Source: an uncultured Ruminococcus sp.
GTDB taxonomy: Bacteria; Bacillota; Clostridia; Oscillospirales; Ruminococcaceae
Direction of reading: 5' to 3'
Length of the DNA: 64,000 bases
Assembly (NCBI RefSeq): GCF_947301925.1
Contig: NZ_CAMYUE010000001.1
Span: forward strand, 675,463-739,462
Of the stretch, positions 44,115-52,212 are shown in pieces (positions within the stretch are counted from its first letter, which is position 1; every line of letters starts with the position of its first letter). A program made the translations under genes and the position numbers. The notes beneath the pieces were generated by a model. The model had not been told where the DNA came from, searched no databases, and saw only the letters and a list, made by a program, of their open reading frames with translations.

Positions 44115-44687
44115 ATGAGCGAAAGACCTGAACTAACATCCGAAACGAACGCTGACACCTTCAGAGATTTCTATTATCTCAAAGAAGAACTGGTGCAGTT
44201 CTGCCGCAAGAACGGCCTGCCAGCTTCGGGCTCAAAACAGGAACTTACAGAGCGGATAGCTCACTTCCTTGAAACAGGCAAGATACTGAACGCAACAACG
44301 CAGAAGAAAGCTTCCGCTGCCGTCGGAGACATTACCGAAAGCACAGTTATAGAGGAAAACATCGTATGCTCGGAGAAGCACAGAGCCTTTTTCAAGGATA
44401 AGATCGGCAAGTCCTTCTCGTTCAATGTGGCGTTTCAGAAGTGGCTGAAAAACAACAGCGGCAAGACCTACGCCGATGCGATACGGGCTTACCATAAGAT
44501 ACTGGAAGAAAAGAAAAAAGGCAGGACCGTCATTGATAAGCAGTTCGAGTACAATACATATATCCGTGATTTCTTTGCAGATAATCAGGATAAATGCCTT
44601 GCCGACGCGATAAAGTGCTGGAAATACAAAAAGAGCCTTGCAGGGCACAACCGTTACGAAAAATCCGACCTTGCTGTATTGAACTGA
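44115..44687 (+). CDS. SAP-like/DUF6434 domain protein
   Basis: 190 residues, no signal. Residues about 20-60 (YYLKEELVQFCRKNGLPASG, then QELTERIAHFL) form a SAP-like two-helix DNA-binding motif. Residues about 88-180 (FFKDKIGKSFSFNVAFQKWL, KTYADAIRAYHKILEEKKKG) look like the DUF6434-type domain, often found with SAP. GAGGTAAATTACA precedes the ATG. Function unknown, perhaps nucleic-acid binding. Confidence 0.75.
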   Translation: MSERPELTSETNADTFRDFYYLKEELVQFCRKNGLPASGSKQELTERIAHFLETGKILNATTQKKASAAVGDITESTVIEENIVCSEKHRAFFKDKIGKSFSFNVAFQKWLKNNSGKTYADAIRAYHKILEEKKKGRTVIDKQFEYNTYIRDFFADNQDKCLADAIKCWKYKKSLAGHNRYEKSDLAVLN

Positions 44688-44755
44688 CACAAAAGCCGCA
44701 AGATTTCAGGGTATTATGTGATAATGAAATGCGTTTCAAGAAAATATTTCAATAC

Positions 44756-44800
44756 TTGACATAAGTCAGAAAAGGCGATATAATTGACATAAGTCAGAAA
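44756..44800 (+). promoter_or_regulatory. promoter with two identical 17-bp operator-like repeats for the DUF134-NifX gene
   Basis: TTGACATAAGTCAGAAA occurs at 44756-44772 and again at 44784-44800, 28 bp apart. Each holds the interrupted palindrome TGAC-ATAA-GTCA. The first copy supplies the -35 (TTGACA 44756-44761); TATAAT at 44779-44784 is the -10 with a 17-bp spacer; the second copy begins at its last base. AAAGGAG of the RBS overlaps the second copy's end. A repressor bound here would block RNA polymerase. Confidence 0.75.
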
Positions 44801-44812
44801 GGAGATGCGTTT

Positions 44813-45544
44813 ATGCCCAGACCGCAGAAGTCCCGCCGTATATGCTGCTACCCCGATTACTGGAGCTTTGCGCCCGATCAGGATACCGCAAATGATACGG
44901 TAACACTGTCCCTTGACGAGTTTGAGACCATACGTCTGATTGACTATCAGGCAAAAACTCAGGAGCAATGCGCCGCCGAGATGAACGTCGCAAGGACTAC
45001 AGTCACGGCAATCTATAACAGCGCAAGAAAAAAACTCGCCGCTGCACTGGTGGAGGGCAGACGCATTGTAATTTCGGGCGGAAATTACACACTTGACAAC
45101 ACTATCTCAGAGGAGATAGCTCAGAAAGGAAGCAAAATCATGAGAATCGCAGTTACCTATGAAAACGGACAGATATTCCAGCATTTCGGCAGAACAGAGC
45201 AGTTCAAGCTCTATGATATCGCCGACGGAAAGATAATAAACGAGCAGGTCGTGGGCACGAACGGCGCAGGTCATGGCGCTCTTGCAGGTTTCCTCAGGAA
45301 CGCTCAGGCTGATGTGCTTATCTGCGGAGGTATCGGCGGAGGCGCACAGATGGCTATGCAGGAGGCCGGTATTGTTCTGTACGGCGGAAATACGGGAAAT
45401 GCCGACGAGTCTGTTGCCGCTTTCCTTGCACAGACACTTGCACAGAATTCCAATCCCACCTGCGACCACCACCACGAGCACAGCGAAAGTCATTCCTTCG
45501 GAGACCACGGCTGCGGCAGTCACTCCTGCGGGAACCACTTATGA
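44813..45544 (+). CDS. DUF134 helix-turn-helix domain fused to a NifX/NafY-type (dinitrogenase cofactor) domain with His-rich tail
   Basis: 243 residues. N-terminal DUF134 part (about 1-95): MPRPQKSRRICCYPDYWSFA with conserved Cys, LSLDEFETIRLIDYQAKTQE and the helix-turn-helix ECAAEMNVARTTVTAIYNSA-like segment. Residues about 105-215 form a NifX/NifB-C fold (RIAVTYENGQIFQHFGRTEQ, FLRNAQADVLICGGIGGGAQ). The last 25 residues are rich in His and Cys (CDHHHEHSESH, HGCGSHSCGNH), likely metal-binding. Probably a metal- or redox-sensing regulator of its own operon. Its stop overlaps the next ATG (ATGA). Confidence 0.88.
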   Translation: MPRPQKSRRICCYPDYWSFAPDQDTANDTVTLSLDEFETIRLIDYQAKTQEQCAAEMNVARTTVTAIYNSARKKLAAALVEGRRIVISGGNYTLDNTISEEIAQKGSKIMRIAVTYENGQIFQHFGRTEQFKLYDIADGKIINEQVVGTNGAGHGALAGFLRNAQADVLICGGIGGGAQMAMQEAGIVLYGGNTGNADESVAAFLAQTLAQNSNPTCDHHHEHSESHSFGDHGCGSHSCGNHL

Positions 45545-46350
45545 AGATAATCACACTTGTGGAGAATACTTCCGCAAATGAAAGCTGCATAGCCGAGCAC
45601 GGCCTTTCAGTCTACATCGTGACTGAAAAGCACAGGCTGCTCCTGGATACGGGGCAGACAGATGCTGTTGTGAAAAATGCGGAAGCCCTCGGCGTTGATC
45701 TCACCGCCGTTGATACGGTCATACTCAGTCACGGTCACTACGACCACTCGGGAGGTATTCTCCCCTTTTCAAAGCTGAATCCTAATGCAGGGCTAATCAT
45801 GCAGAGGTCCGCAGCCGAGCCACACTACAACGGCGAACGCTACATCGGCATTGATACCGAGATCCTCGGACTGCCGAATTTACGCCTGATCGACGGCGAT
45901 TTGCGGCTTGACGAGGAGCTGTTCCTGTTCAGCGGAGTTACAGGCAGAAGATGCTATCCCCAAGGCAACAAAAAGCTGTCCTGTATGCGCAGCGGCAAAA
46001 AGGCGAAAGACGATTTCGCCCATGAGCAGTACCTTGTCATTACGCAGAACGGCAAGCAATGGCTGCTGTCGGGCTGCGCTCATAACGGCATACTCAATAT
46101 ACTTGACCGATACAGGGAGCTTTTCGGCAGCGAGCCCGACTATGTTCTCAGCGGCTTCCACATGATGAAGCGCGACGCCGAACATACTGAGGAAGAAAAA
46201 GCTGTTATAATCCAGACAGCACGGGAGCTTGCACAGATGAAAACAGTCTTTTACAGCGGACACTGCACGGGCGCACCTGCATTCGAGCTGATGAAAGAGA
46301 TCATGGGTGATAAGCTCATCGCTCTGCACAGCGGCCAACAAGTGATATAA
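45541..46350 (+). CDS. MBL-fold metallo-hydrolase
   Basis: 269 residues. The metal motif VILSHGHYDHSGG (HxHxDH, about 61-73) is intact, with further ligands in LLSGCAHNGILN and SGFHM. The N-terminus MKIITLVENTS...EHGLSVYI matches the MBL group related to archaeal dihydropterin-aminobenzene phosphate synthase. Translationally coupled to the DUF134-NifX gene, a pairing common in clostridia; role unknown. Confidence 0.88.
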   Translation: MKIITLVENTSANESCIAEHGLSVYIVTEKHRLLLDTGQTDAVVKNAEALGVDLTAVDTVILSHGHYDHSGGILPFSKLNPNAGLIMQRSAAEPHYNGERYIGIDTEILGLPNLRLIDGDLRLDEELFLFSGVTGRRCYPQGNKKLSCMRSGKKAKDDFAHEQYLVITQNGKQWLLSGCAHNGILNILDRYRELFGSEPDYVLSGFHMMKRDAEHTEEEKAVIIQTARELAQMKTVFYSGHCTGAPAFELMKEIMGDKLIALHSGQQVI

Positions 46351-46354
46351 GATC

Positions 46355-46388
46355 AAAACGGGAACAGATTTGAACTGTTCCCGTTTTT
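46355..46388 (+). terminator. terminator of the DUF134-NifX/MBL operon
   Basis: Perfect 13-bp stem AAAACGGGAACAG (46355-46367) with CTGTTCCCGTTTT (46375-46387), then T. Confidence 0.92.
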
Positions 46389-46470
46389 TGGCTATAACCA
46401 CCGGCAGTTCCCACCGTGCCTGTGCCTGTCTCACGGACGGAAGTCTTTTGTTGTATACGGCTTTACGGTA

Positions 46471-46499
46471 TTGCAATATCACCAGAATAGTGATATAAT
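46471..46499 (+). promoter_or_regulatory. promoter of the ktrB-ktrA genes
   Basis: TTGCAA (46471-46476), 17 bases, TATAAT (46494-46499). I see no c-di-AMP riboswitch in the leader. Confidence 0.65.
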
Positions 46500-46538
46500 A
46501 AATATGTTTATTTGATTCTTAATGGTTGGAGAATTCGT

Positions 46539-47879
46539 ATGAAAAAAGATAAAACACAGAATGGTATACATTACAGGAACTCGTTTCGCATGATAAGTCT
46601 CGGCTTTTTGATACTGGTGCTGAGCGGAGCACTTTTGCTCATGCTTCCGATATCATCGCAGGACCGAAGCGTTACGCCTTTCAGGGATACGCTTTTCACA
46701 GCGATATCAGCCTCCTGCGTAACGGGTCTTGTTGTCCGTGATACTGCTACACACTGGTCGCTTTTCGGACAGGCTGTTATCCTTACACTCATTCAGATAG
46801 GCGGTATGGGCGTCATTACAATAGGACTTATGATAACGAGGCTGTCAGGCAAAAAGATAGGTCTGTGGTTCCGCGGTACGATGCAGGATTCCATATCTGC
46901 TCCAAATGTCGGAGGAATACTACAGCTTACAAAATTCATTCTGAAAATGACAGCAGCCATCGAGCTTACAGGCGCAGTTCTTCTATATCCCGTGTTCTGC
47001 CGTGAATTCGGACCTATAAAAGGCATATGGTACTCGGTTTTTCACTCTGTCTCAGCTTTCTGCAACGCCGGATTTGACCTTATGGGCGTAAGGGAACAGT
47101 TTTCATCGCTGACGACCTTAGGAAGCAACGCTTACGCCAACTCCGTGATAATGCTGCTTATTATCACCGGCGGTATCGGTTTTCTCACATGGGACGATAT
47201 AATACAATATAAGTTCCGCTTTAAAAAATACCGCCTCCAGACTAAAATGGTACTTGTTACATCAGGCCTGCTTATAATCCTGCCTGCTCTGTTCTTCTTT
47301 TTTGCGGAGTATACTGATGAACCCATGAAGGAACGTATCCTTCACTCTCTGTTCCAGTCTGTAACGGCACGAACAGCAGGCTTCAATACATCTGACTTCA
47401 CAAAAATGAGCGAACCTTCCGCACTCATAATGACAGTATTGATGCTCATAGGCGGCTGTTCCGGTTCTACTGCAGGAGGCATGAAAACCTCTACCATTGC
47501 AGTGCTTTTCCTTGCTGCAATGAGTGTGATCCGCCGCAAAAATGACGTTGAGTGCTTTAAGAGACGCATTTCCGAGGATACTATCCGAACAGCAGGTGCA
47601 ATACTCTTTATGTACCTCACTCTTTTCCTGTCGACAGGAATCGCAATTTCTATGATAGAGTCGCTGCCGCTGATAAGCTGTCTTTTTGAAACGGGTTCCG
47701 CTCTTGGAACAGCGGGATTGACACTTGGCATAACGACTTCGCTTTCACTTCCCTCTCATATCATTCTTATGCTTCTGATGTTCGCAGGAAGAGTCGGCGC
47801 ACTGACGCTGATATATGCTGCATTTTCATCACACAATGGAATCGCAAGACTTCCTCAGGAAAAGATAACAGTCGGATAA
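46539..47879 (+). CDS. ktrB: TrkH/KtrB-type potassium transporter membrane subunit
   Basis: Start at ATG 46539 with TTGGAG upstream; 446 residues, about ten spans plus pore loops. The four P-loop filters are visible as SASCVTGLV, SAFCNAGFDLMG, TARTAGFNTSD and GSALGTAGLTLG, each with the key Gly, in the TrkH/KtrB pattern. QIGGMGVITIGLM is a conserved KtrB segment. It works with the RCK protein encoded 24 bases downstream. Confidence 0.95.
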   Translation: MKKDKTQNGIHYRNSFRMISLGFLILVLSGALLLMLPISSQDRSVTPFRDTLFTAISASCVTGLVVRDTATHWSLFGQAVILTLIQIGGMGVITIGLMITRLSGKKIGLWFRGTMQDSISAPNVGGILQLTKFILKMTAAIELTGAVLLYPVFCREFGPIKGIWYSVFHSVSAFCNAGFDLMGVREQFSSLTTLGSNAYANSVIMLLIITGGIGFLTWDDIIQYKFRFKKYRLQTKMVLVTSGLLIILPALFFFFAEYTDEPMKERILHSLFQSVTARTAGFNTSDFTKMSEPSALIMTVLMLIGGCSGSTAGGMKTSTIAVLFLAAMSVIRRKNDVECFKRRISEDTIRTAGAILFMYLTLFLSTGIAISMIESLPLISCLFETGSALGTAGLTLGITTSLSLPSHIILMLLMFAGRVGALTLIYAAFSSHNGIARLPQEKITVG

Positions 47880-47903
47880 TAAACATAAAAAGGAGATATT
47901 ATT

Positions 47904-48542
47904 ATGAAATCAGTTTTAATTGTAGGCGCAGGTCAGTTCGGTATACATATAGCAAGACGCATGGCGCAGCTTCAATGTGAGATAATGGCAGTGGACAGCG
48001 AAGAAGAACGCATCAATTCCATACTTCCGCTTGTTACCAACGCTCAGATAGGCGACAGTACAAACGCGGATTTCATGCGTTCGCTCGGTATACCTGACTA
48101 TGACGTATGTATCGTTACTATCAGCGACAGCTTCCAGGATTCTCTGGAAACCACCGCTCTGCTGAAAGAGCTTGGAGCTCGCAAGGTAATATCCCGCGCT
48201 CAGAATGACGTTCAGGAGAAATTCCTTCTGCGGAACGGTGCAGACGAAACTGTATATCCCGAAAAACAGACCGCGATCCGTCTTGCTACAAAGGAAGCAT
48301 CAGATGACATACTTGATGTGTTCCAGCTTGACCGCAATATCAATATCTATGAAGTCCGTGTACCCAGGACATGGAACGGAAAAACTATCGCTGAGCTTGA
48401 TATACGCAAGAAACACCACTTGAATATCATTGCAGTCCGCAAATCCGATCAGCTCGTTGTTCCGATGCCTGATATGATTCTTTCTGTCGATGACGCAGTT
48501 CTTCTCCTCGGAAATATGAAGGATATCCAGAAAGCATTCTGA
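47904..48542 (+). CDS. ktrA: KtrA/TrkA-type RCK regulatory subunit
   Basis: 212 residues, one RCK_N (VLIVGAGQFGIHIARRMAQL, Rossmann GxGxxG) and one RCK_C domain (about 135-212). Single-repeat length indicates the KtrA rather than the two-repeat TrkA type. Gates the KtrB pore in response to nucleotides and c-di-AMP in this family. AAAGGAG before the ATG. Confidence 0.95.
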   Translation: MKSVLIVGAGQFGIHIARRMAQLQCEIMAVDSEEERINSILPLVTNAQIGDSTNADFMRSLGIPDYDVCIVTISDSFQDSLETTALLKELGARKVISRAQNDVQEKFLLRNGADETVYPEKQTAIRLATKEASDDILDVFQLDRNINIYEVRVPRTWNGKTIAELDIRKKHHLNIIAVRKSDQLVVPMPDMILSVDDAVLLLGNMKDIQKAF

Positions 48543-48637
48543 CATCATTCATATAAGATCAATAAAACAGCATTTACGGTTATACGGCGCTGATGCGTTT
48601 GTTTTTGACGCAGGGGCGATCCGTTGTCCGCTGTAAA

Positions 48638-48674
48638 AAAAAGATGCAGGAGTTTTATCTCCTGCATCTTTTCC
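48638..48674. terminator. bidirectional terminator
   Basis: Thirteen-base perfect stem AAAGATGCAGGAG (48640-48652) with CTCCTGCATCTTT (48659-48671), A-run and T-run on the two sides; between convergent genes. Confidence 0.92.
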
Positions 48675-48711
48675 ATTTTTGCAGCCTGAGGCTTTATGCC
48701 TTAACAGTCAT

Positions 48712-51588
48712 TCATTTATTTTTTGTAGGATCAAGTGTCGTGATCTTATGCAGCAGATACTCCTGTATAAGGAGAGCGTCGTTAGCGGTAAGTCCCTTAA
48801 CAGACCAGTCAACATCGCCGTTGATCTTTCCCTGCTCTGTCAGGTGCTTTTTATCAGAGCCGCTGAGACCGTACTTGTTGGGATTTGCAAGGCACTGCAT
48901 AATAAGTATCGCATCTGCCAGATCAACATTGCCGTCGCAGTTGGTATCGCCGTATTGAGCGGCAGACCCTTCAAAGATCTTTGAATTTACCGAGCCGGAA
49001 AGTGCGATAGTCTCAACATTTATATCCTTTATATCCTTGTCAACGGTAAAGTACTTTTCGTCTCCGAGCTCATCGGCTGAGAGGATATATCCGCCTCCGC
49101 CGTTTATTGTATCGCCGAAGAACAGCACTGCTTTTTCGTCAGTTGACACCGCAATGATAACGCAGTAGGTAATGTGCTTGCCGTTGTCCTTCAATTCATA
49201 TATGGAAATATCGTCGGAAGTTGCGAGTGAATGTGCCTCCTGTGTTGATTTTACAAGTCCCGGCAGATAATTTGTACCGCCTTTGAAGTCCTTGTAGGGA
49301 GAAACATACTCAAGGGTCCAGTTGCTCTTGTTCTTTGTATCAAAGATCATATCACCGACCAGAGGAGTACGGAGGTCGTATGCTCTTACCTGATCTCCCT
49401 TTGAAGGGTGTGCAGGTCTTCTCTGACAGTCATAGCAGTAAGGGAATGCATAGTTCTTTCTGCCCTTGAGGTCGGAATTCTCATCGCTTCCGAAGTATTT
49501 CTCGTTGCCGACTATCCTGTAGTATACGGTATAATCGCCGATCTCGGAGGCAGTAGGTATCTTTTCGCTCCATGTGCCGTTTTCCCCTATCTTGTACTGT
49601 ACAGTACCGCCCGAAGCCTTACCTGCATTTACAAGCTCCTGGAGAGTTCCGTTGTATTCAAGCTCTTTTCCTGTAGGCGGTATGAGGTTGGGAGTTTCCT
49701 TCTGTGCTGATGTGGTAGTCACAGGCTTTGTTGTAGTAGTTGTTGTGACTTTTTTTGTTGTAGTAGTAGTATGCTTGGGAGTTGTAGTTGTTGTTACTTT
49801 CTTCGTTGTAGTTGTTGTGACCTTCTTCGTTGTAGTAGTTGTGGTGACCTTAGCAGTAGTCGTTGTTGTAGGTACTGTTACTGTAGTTCCGGCTTTGTGT
49901 GTTGTTGTAGTCGTTGTATACATATCAGGAGTCGGATCGTCCGAGAGCTGCTTTACAACGACTTCAAAATAATTCGTTAAATTGTTATGGGGCTGGATCC
50001 TGCCGTAGGGAGTTTCTGTGTTATAGTCCTTTGTATAGACTGTGCAGAGATACTCTGTGTCTCCCAGCTTGAATTTATGCTCGCCTTCTCCGCTGAACGC
50101 TGCTTCTCCCTCGGAGTTAGAGATCCTGAAGCCGTGATACATATTGGGCTCAATATAGAAGTTTATGCCGTTTCCGACCTCTCCGCTGCCGCACTTTGTG
50201 GGCGGGAGCTGCGCGAGGTACAGATCAGGCGAGGTCGTAGGATATGATGTGAAGTCGATATAGTTGTTATTCTTATCGTTCTTGTCTCCCATCTCTATAT
50301 GGAGAGCCCCCTTGGTCTCGTCACGGAAATAAACATAGGAAAAACCGTCACTGAACACACCGGGACCTTCTGTAACATATATATCGTGATTTGAAGCATC
50401 AGATTCTGCTATTGAACCGAATACGCCGTAGATATATCCCGTATAGGTAAGTCCCGAGTCCTTGTTGCCGTATTCACCGACACAGCTTTTTCCCACACCG
50501 TGCAGAAAGCTGGTGTTGGTATTATCGATCATGTAATAGGTCTCGCTGCTGTGGTCGAGTCTGACAGCGTTGAGAGCGTGTCCGGGAACACCTACACAGA
50601 GTACGTCCTGATCCTTATCAACTATGTCATGTCCCATAGCAGCTCTGCAAAGGTCCTCGAAGGCGTGTGCCATACCGCCGCAGACGCCTGCATGGAAGCC
50701 GATAGTTGACATTGCCGAGCCTGAAAGGTTCATCATCTCGCGGCACTTTGACTGATCCGCATTATAGGGATAAAGTACACAGTAGCGTGTATTTCCTCTC
50801 ATGAAGTTGACTATCTTCTCCATTTTCTGCATTCTGTTCAGCTTCGTATCATTTATGCCCTGCTTTTTAACAGCTTCCTCGGCGTAAAGATAGCCTATTT
50901 TTCTTGTATAAGGCGAGCAGGCAGCTTCGTTGATAAATTCGATCCTGCCGTTTACGCATTTGTTCTTATCGTATTCTTCCTTGCTGACCATAAAGCAGTC
51001 AAGCTTGTCTTCCATAGGCGTGAACTTGTAGCCCTCGATACCGACCAGCTCCCTGAATCTTGAAAGATCATCCGAGGTAGCATAATACGCCTTATCTATG
51101 TTGTCATAGGCATAGACCTCTGTAAGCCTTGTGTAGAGTCCGAAGGTATCGGCTCCGACTTCCTCAAGGTTATTGATGTTGACATAGAGATTTGTCATAC
51201 ACGGCAGATCGCAGTCAACAAGGGCTCTCTTGTGTATTTCCTTCAATGTGTTCGGCAGCTTTACGGTGGTTACCTGGACCTTGTCCGATTTCCTCGAAAT
51301 AATAACGCCCTGCTTATCGTCCCCTATTGCAGTTACGGTATAATTGCCTATCTTGTCAGGGATTATGACCGTATCATGCTTACTGATATGCTTGTTTGCG
51401 TCATCGTAGATCGCCTGGATAGTGCATTCTCCCTTGCTTGGCGAGTCAGGCACATACAGGTACGTCAGGTCACCGACTACCTTCTCGGCGGCTGCAGCTG
51501 TCGCTGTTGGCAACGGCAACATCGAACCGTACTGCACGACAAGCGCTGCCGCAACAGATACTGCCGCGGTCTTGTTGATCAATCTCAT
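48712..51588 (-). CDS. secreted transglutaminase-like protein with Thr-rich linker and dockerin
   Basis: 958 residues, signal peptide about 1-33; AAGGAGG upstream of the ATG. Residues about 40-165 look like degenerate LRR_5 material. The transglutaminase-like core (about 205-365) has the Cys in FHAGVCGGMAHAFEDLCRAA (Cys303), the His in VGVPGHALNAVRLD (His337) and the Asp in YYMIDNTNT (Asp355), an intact Cys-His-Asp triad. A Thr/Lys linker (about 560-620) leads to a repeat-like region and another unassigned domain (about 720-875). A dockerin ends the protein (about 877-958, GDTNCDGNVDLADAILIMQ, NGDVDWSVKGLTANDALLIQ). It may cleave or cross-link proteins at the cell surface. Substrate unknown. 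Confidence 0.85.
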   Translation of the reverse strand: MRLINKTAAVSVAAALVVQYGSMLPLPTATAAAAEKVVGDLTYLYVPDSPSKGECTIQAIYDDANKHISKHDTVIIPDKIGNYTVTAIGDDKQGVIISRKSDKVQVTTVKLPNTLKEIHKRALVDCDLPCMTNLYVNINNLEEVGADTFGLYTRLTEVYAYDNIDKAYYATSDDLSRFRELVGIEGYKFTPMEDKLDCFMVSKEEYDKNKCVNGRIEFINEAACSPYTRKIGYLYAEEAVKKQGINDTKLNRMQKMEKIVNFMRGNTRYCVLYPYNADQSKCREMMNLSGSAMSTIGFHAGVCGGMAHAFEDLCRAAMGHDIVDKDQDVLCVGVPGHALNAVRLDHSSETYYMIDNTNTSFLHGVGKSCVGEYGNKDSGLTYTGYIYGVFGSIAESDASNHDIYVTEGPGVFSDGFSYVYFRDETKGALHIEMGDKNDKNNNYIDFTSYPTTSPDLYLAQLPPTKCGSGEVGNGINFYIEPNMYHGFRISNSEGEAAFSGEGEHKFKLGDTEYLCTVYTKDYNTETPYGRIQPHNNLTNYFEVVVKQLSDDPTPDMYTTTTTTHKAGTTVTVPTTTTTAKVTTTTTTKKVTTTTTKKVTTTTTPKHTTTTTKKVTTTTTTKPVTTTSAQKETPNLIPPTGKELEYNGTLQELVNAGKASGGTVQYKIGENGTWSEKIPTASEIGDYTVYYRIVGNEKYFGSDENSDLKGRKNYAFPYCYDCQRRPAHPSKGDQVRAYDLRTPLVGDMIFDTKNKSNWTLEYVSPYKDFKGGTNYLPGLVKSTQEAHSLATSDDISIYELKDNGKHITYCVIIAVSTDEKAVLFFGDTINGGGGYILSADELGDEKYFTVDKDIKDINVETIALSGSVNSKIFEGSAAQYGDTNCDGNVDLADAILIMQCLANPNKYGLSGSDKKHLTEQGKINGDVDWSVKGLTANDALLIQEYLLHKITTLDPTKNK

Positions 51589-51645
51589 TAAAAAACCTCC
51601 TTAAACATAAAAAAATGTATATTATGCTTATAATATACATTTAAT

Positions 51646-51674
51646 ATTATATATTATCAACAGAAAAAAGTCAA
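51646..51674 (-). promoter_or_regulatory. promoter of the transglutaminase-like gene
   Basis: Minus strand TTGACT (51674-51669), 17 bases, TATAAT (51651-51646). Confidence 0.7.
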
Positions 51675-52212
51675 GACTTTATGCGATCCTACAGTGAACA
51701 CTGTCCTTATTGCGAGACAATTTTATTCCTTCATCAGCAGAACAGCACAAAAAGAACATTTTTGCTGTGTTTCAGTTATAATTTAAGGCAATACAGCATT
51801 TTTCGTCTCTCCGCCCTGACTCAAACGCAACAATATTTAAGTATATATTATATCTATTATCCTCCATGAAATTCGTTTCGCAATTTTTGGTCAGCTGTGA
51901 TAATCATAATATCATAATCATCTTTCATAAGGTATATATTTTTTTATTCTTTATTTTTAATAAGCTAATTATTGCTGCTTTTTGACCGTTTATTGCTATC
52001 ACCTGACCAAATATTGTTATCTTGATGATAGTTACTTTACAAAATGTTCATTTTATTGTATATTAACATCAACGATAATAAACAATAATGCCAAACAGTC
52101 GGTAATAAAACTATATATTTTTACCCAAACAAACAGCAAAGGAGGGATCAAAAAAATAGTTTATGGCATTGTTTAGATTGGATGGATTTAATTAAATTAT
52201 CAGGAGGGAATT
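51675..52212. other. 540-bp AT-rich divergent intergenic region
   Basis: No convincing gene; two short open frames here have no RBS and poor composition. Holds the direct repeats and promoter described separately and a leader of about 140 nt before the CE3-CE15 gene, with two AGGAGG-type boxes (52141-52147 and 52202-52208). Confidence 0.55.
51983..52064 (+). promoter_or_regulatory. promoter of the CE3-CE15 gene with 21-bp-spaced activator-like repeats
   Basis: An 18-bp motif TGACCnnnTATTGnTATC occurs at 51983-52000 and 52004-52021, 21 bp apart (two helical turns), ending 14 bp before a -35 box. TTTACA (52036-52041), 17 bases, TATATT (52059-52064) is a weak promoter, as expected for an activated gene. 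Confidence 0.5.

Noticed and set aside
51982..52176. 64-codon plus-strand frame before the CE3-CE15 gene
   Set aside because: It starts within the repeat motif, spans the promoter and has random AT-rich composition.
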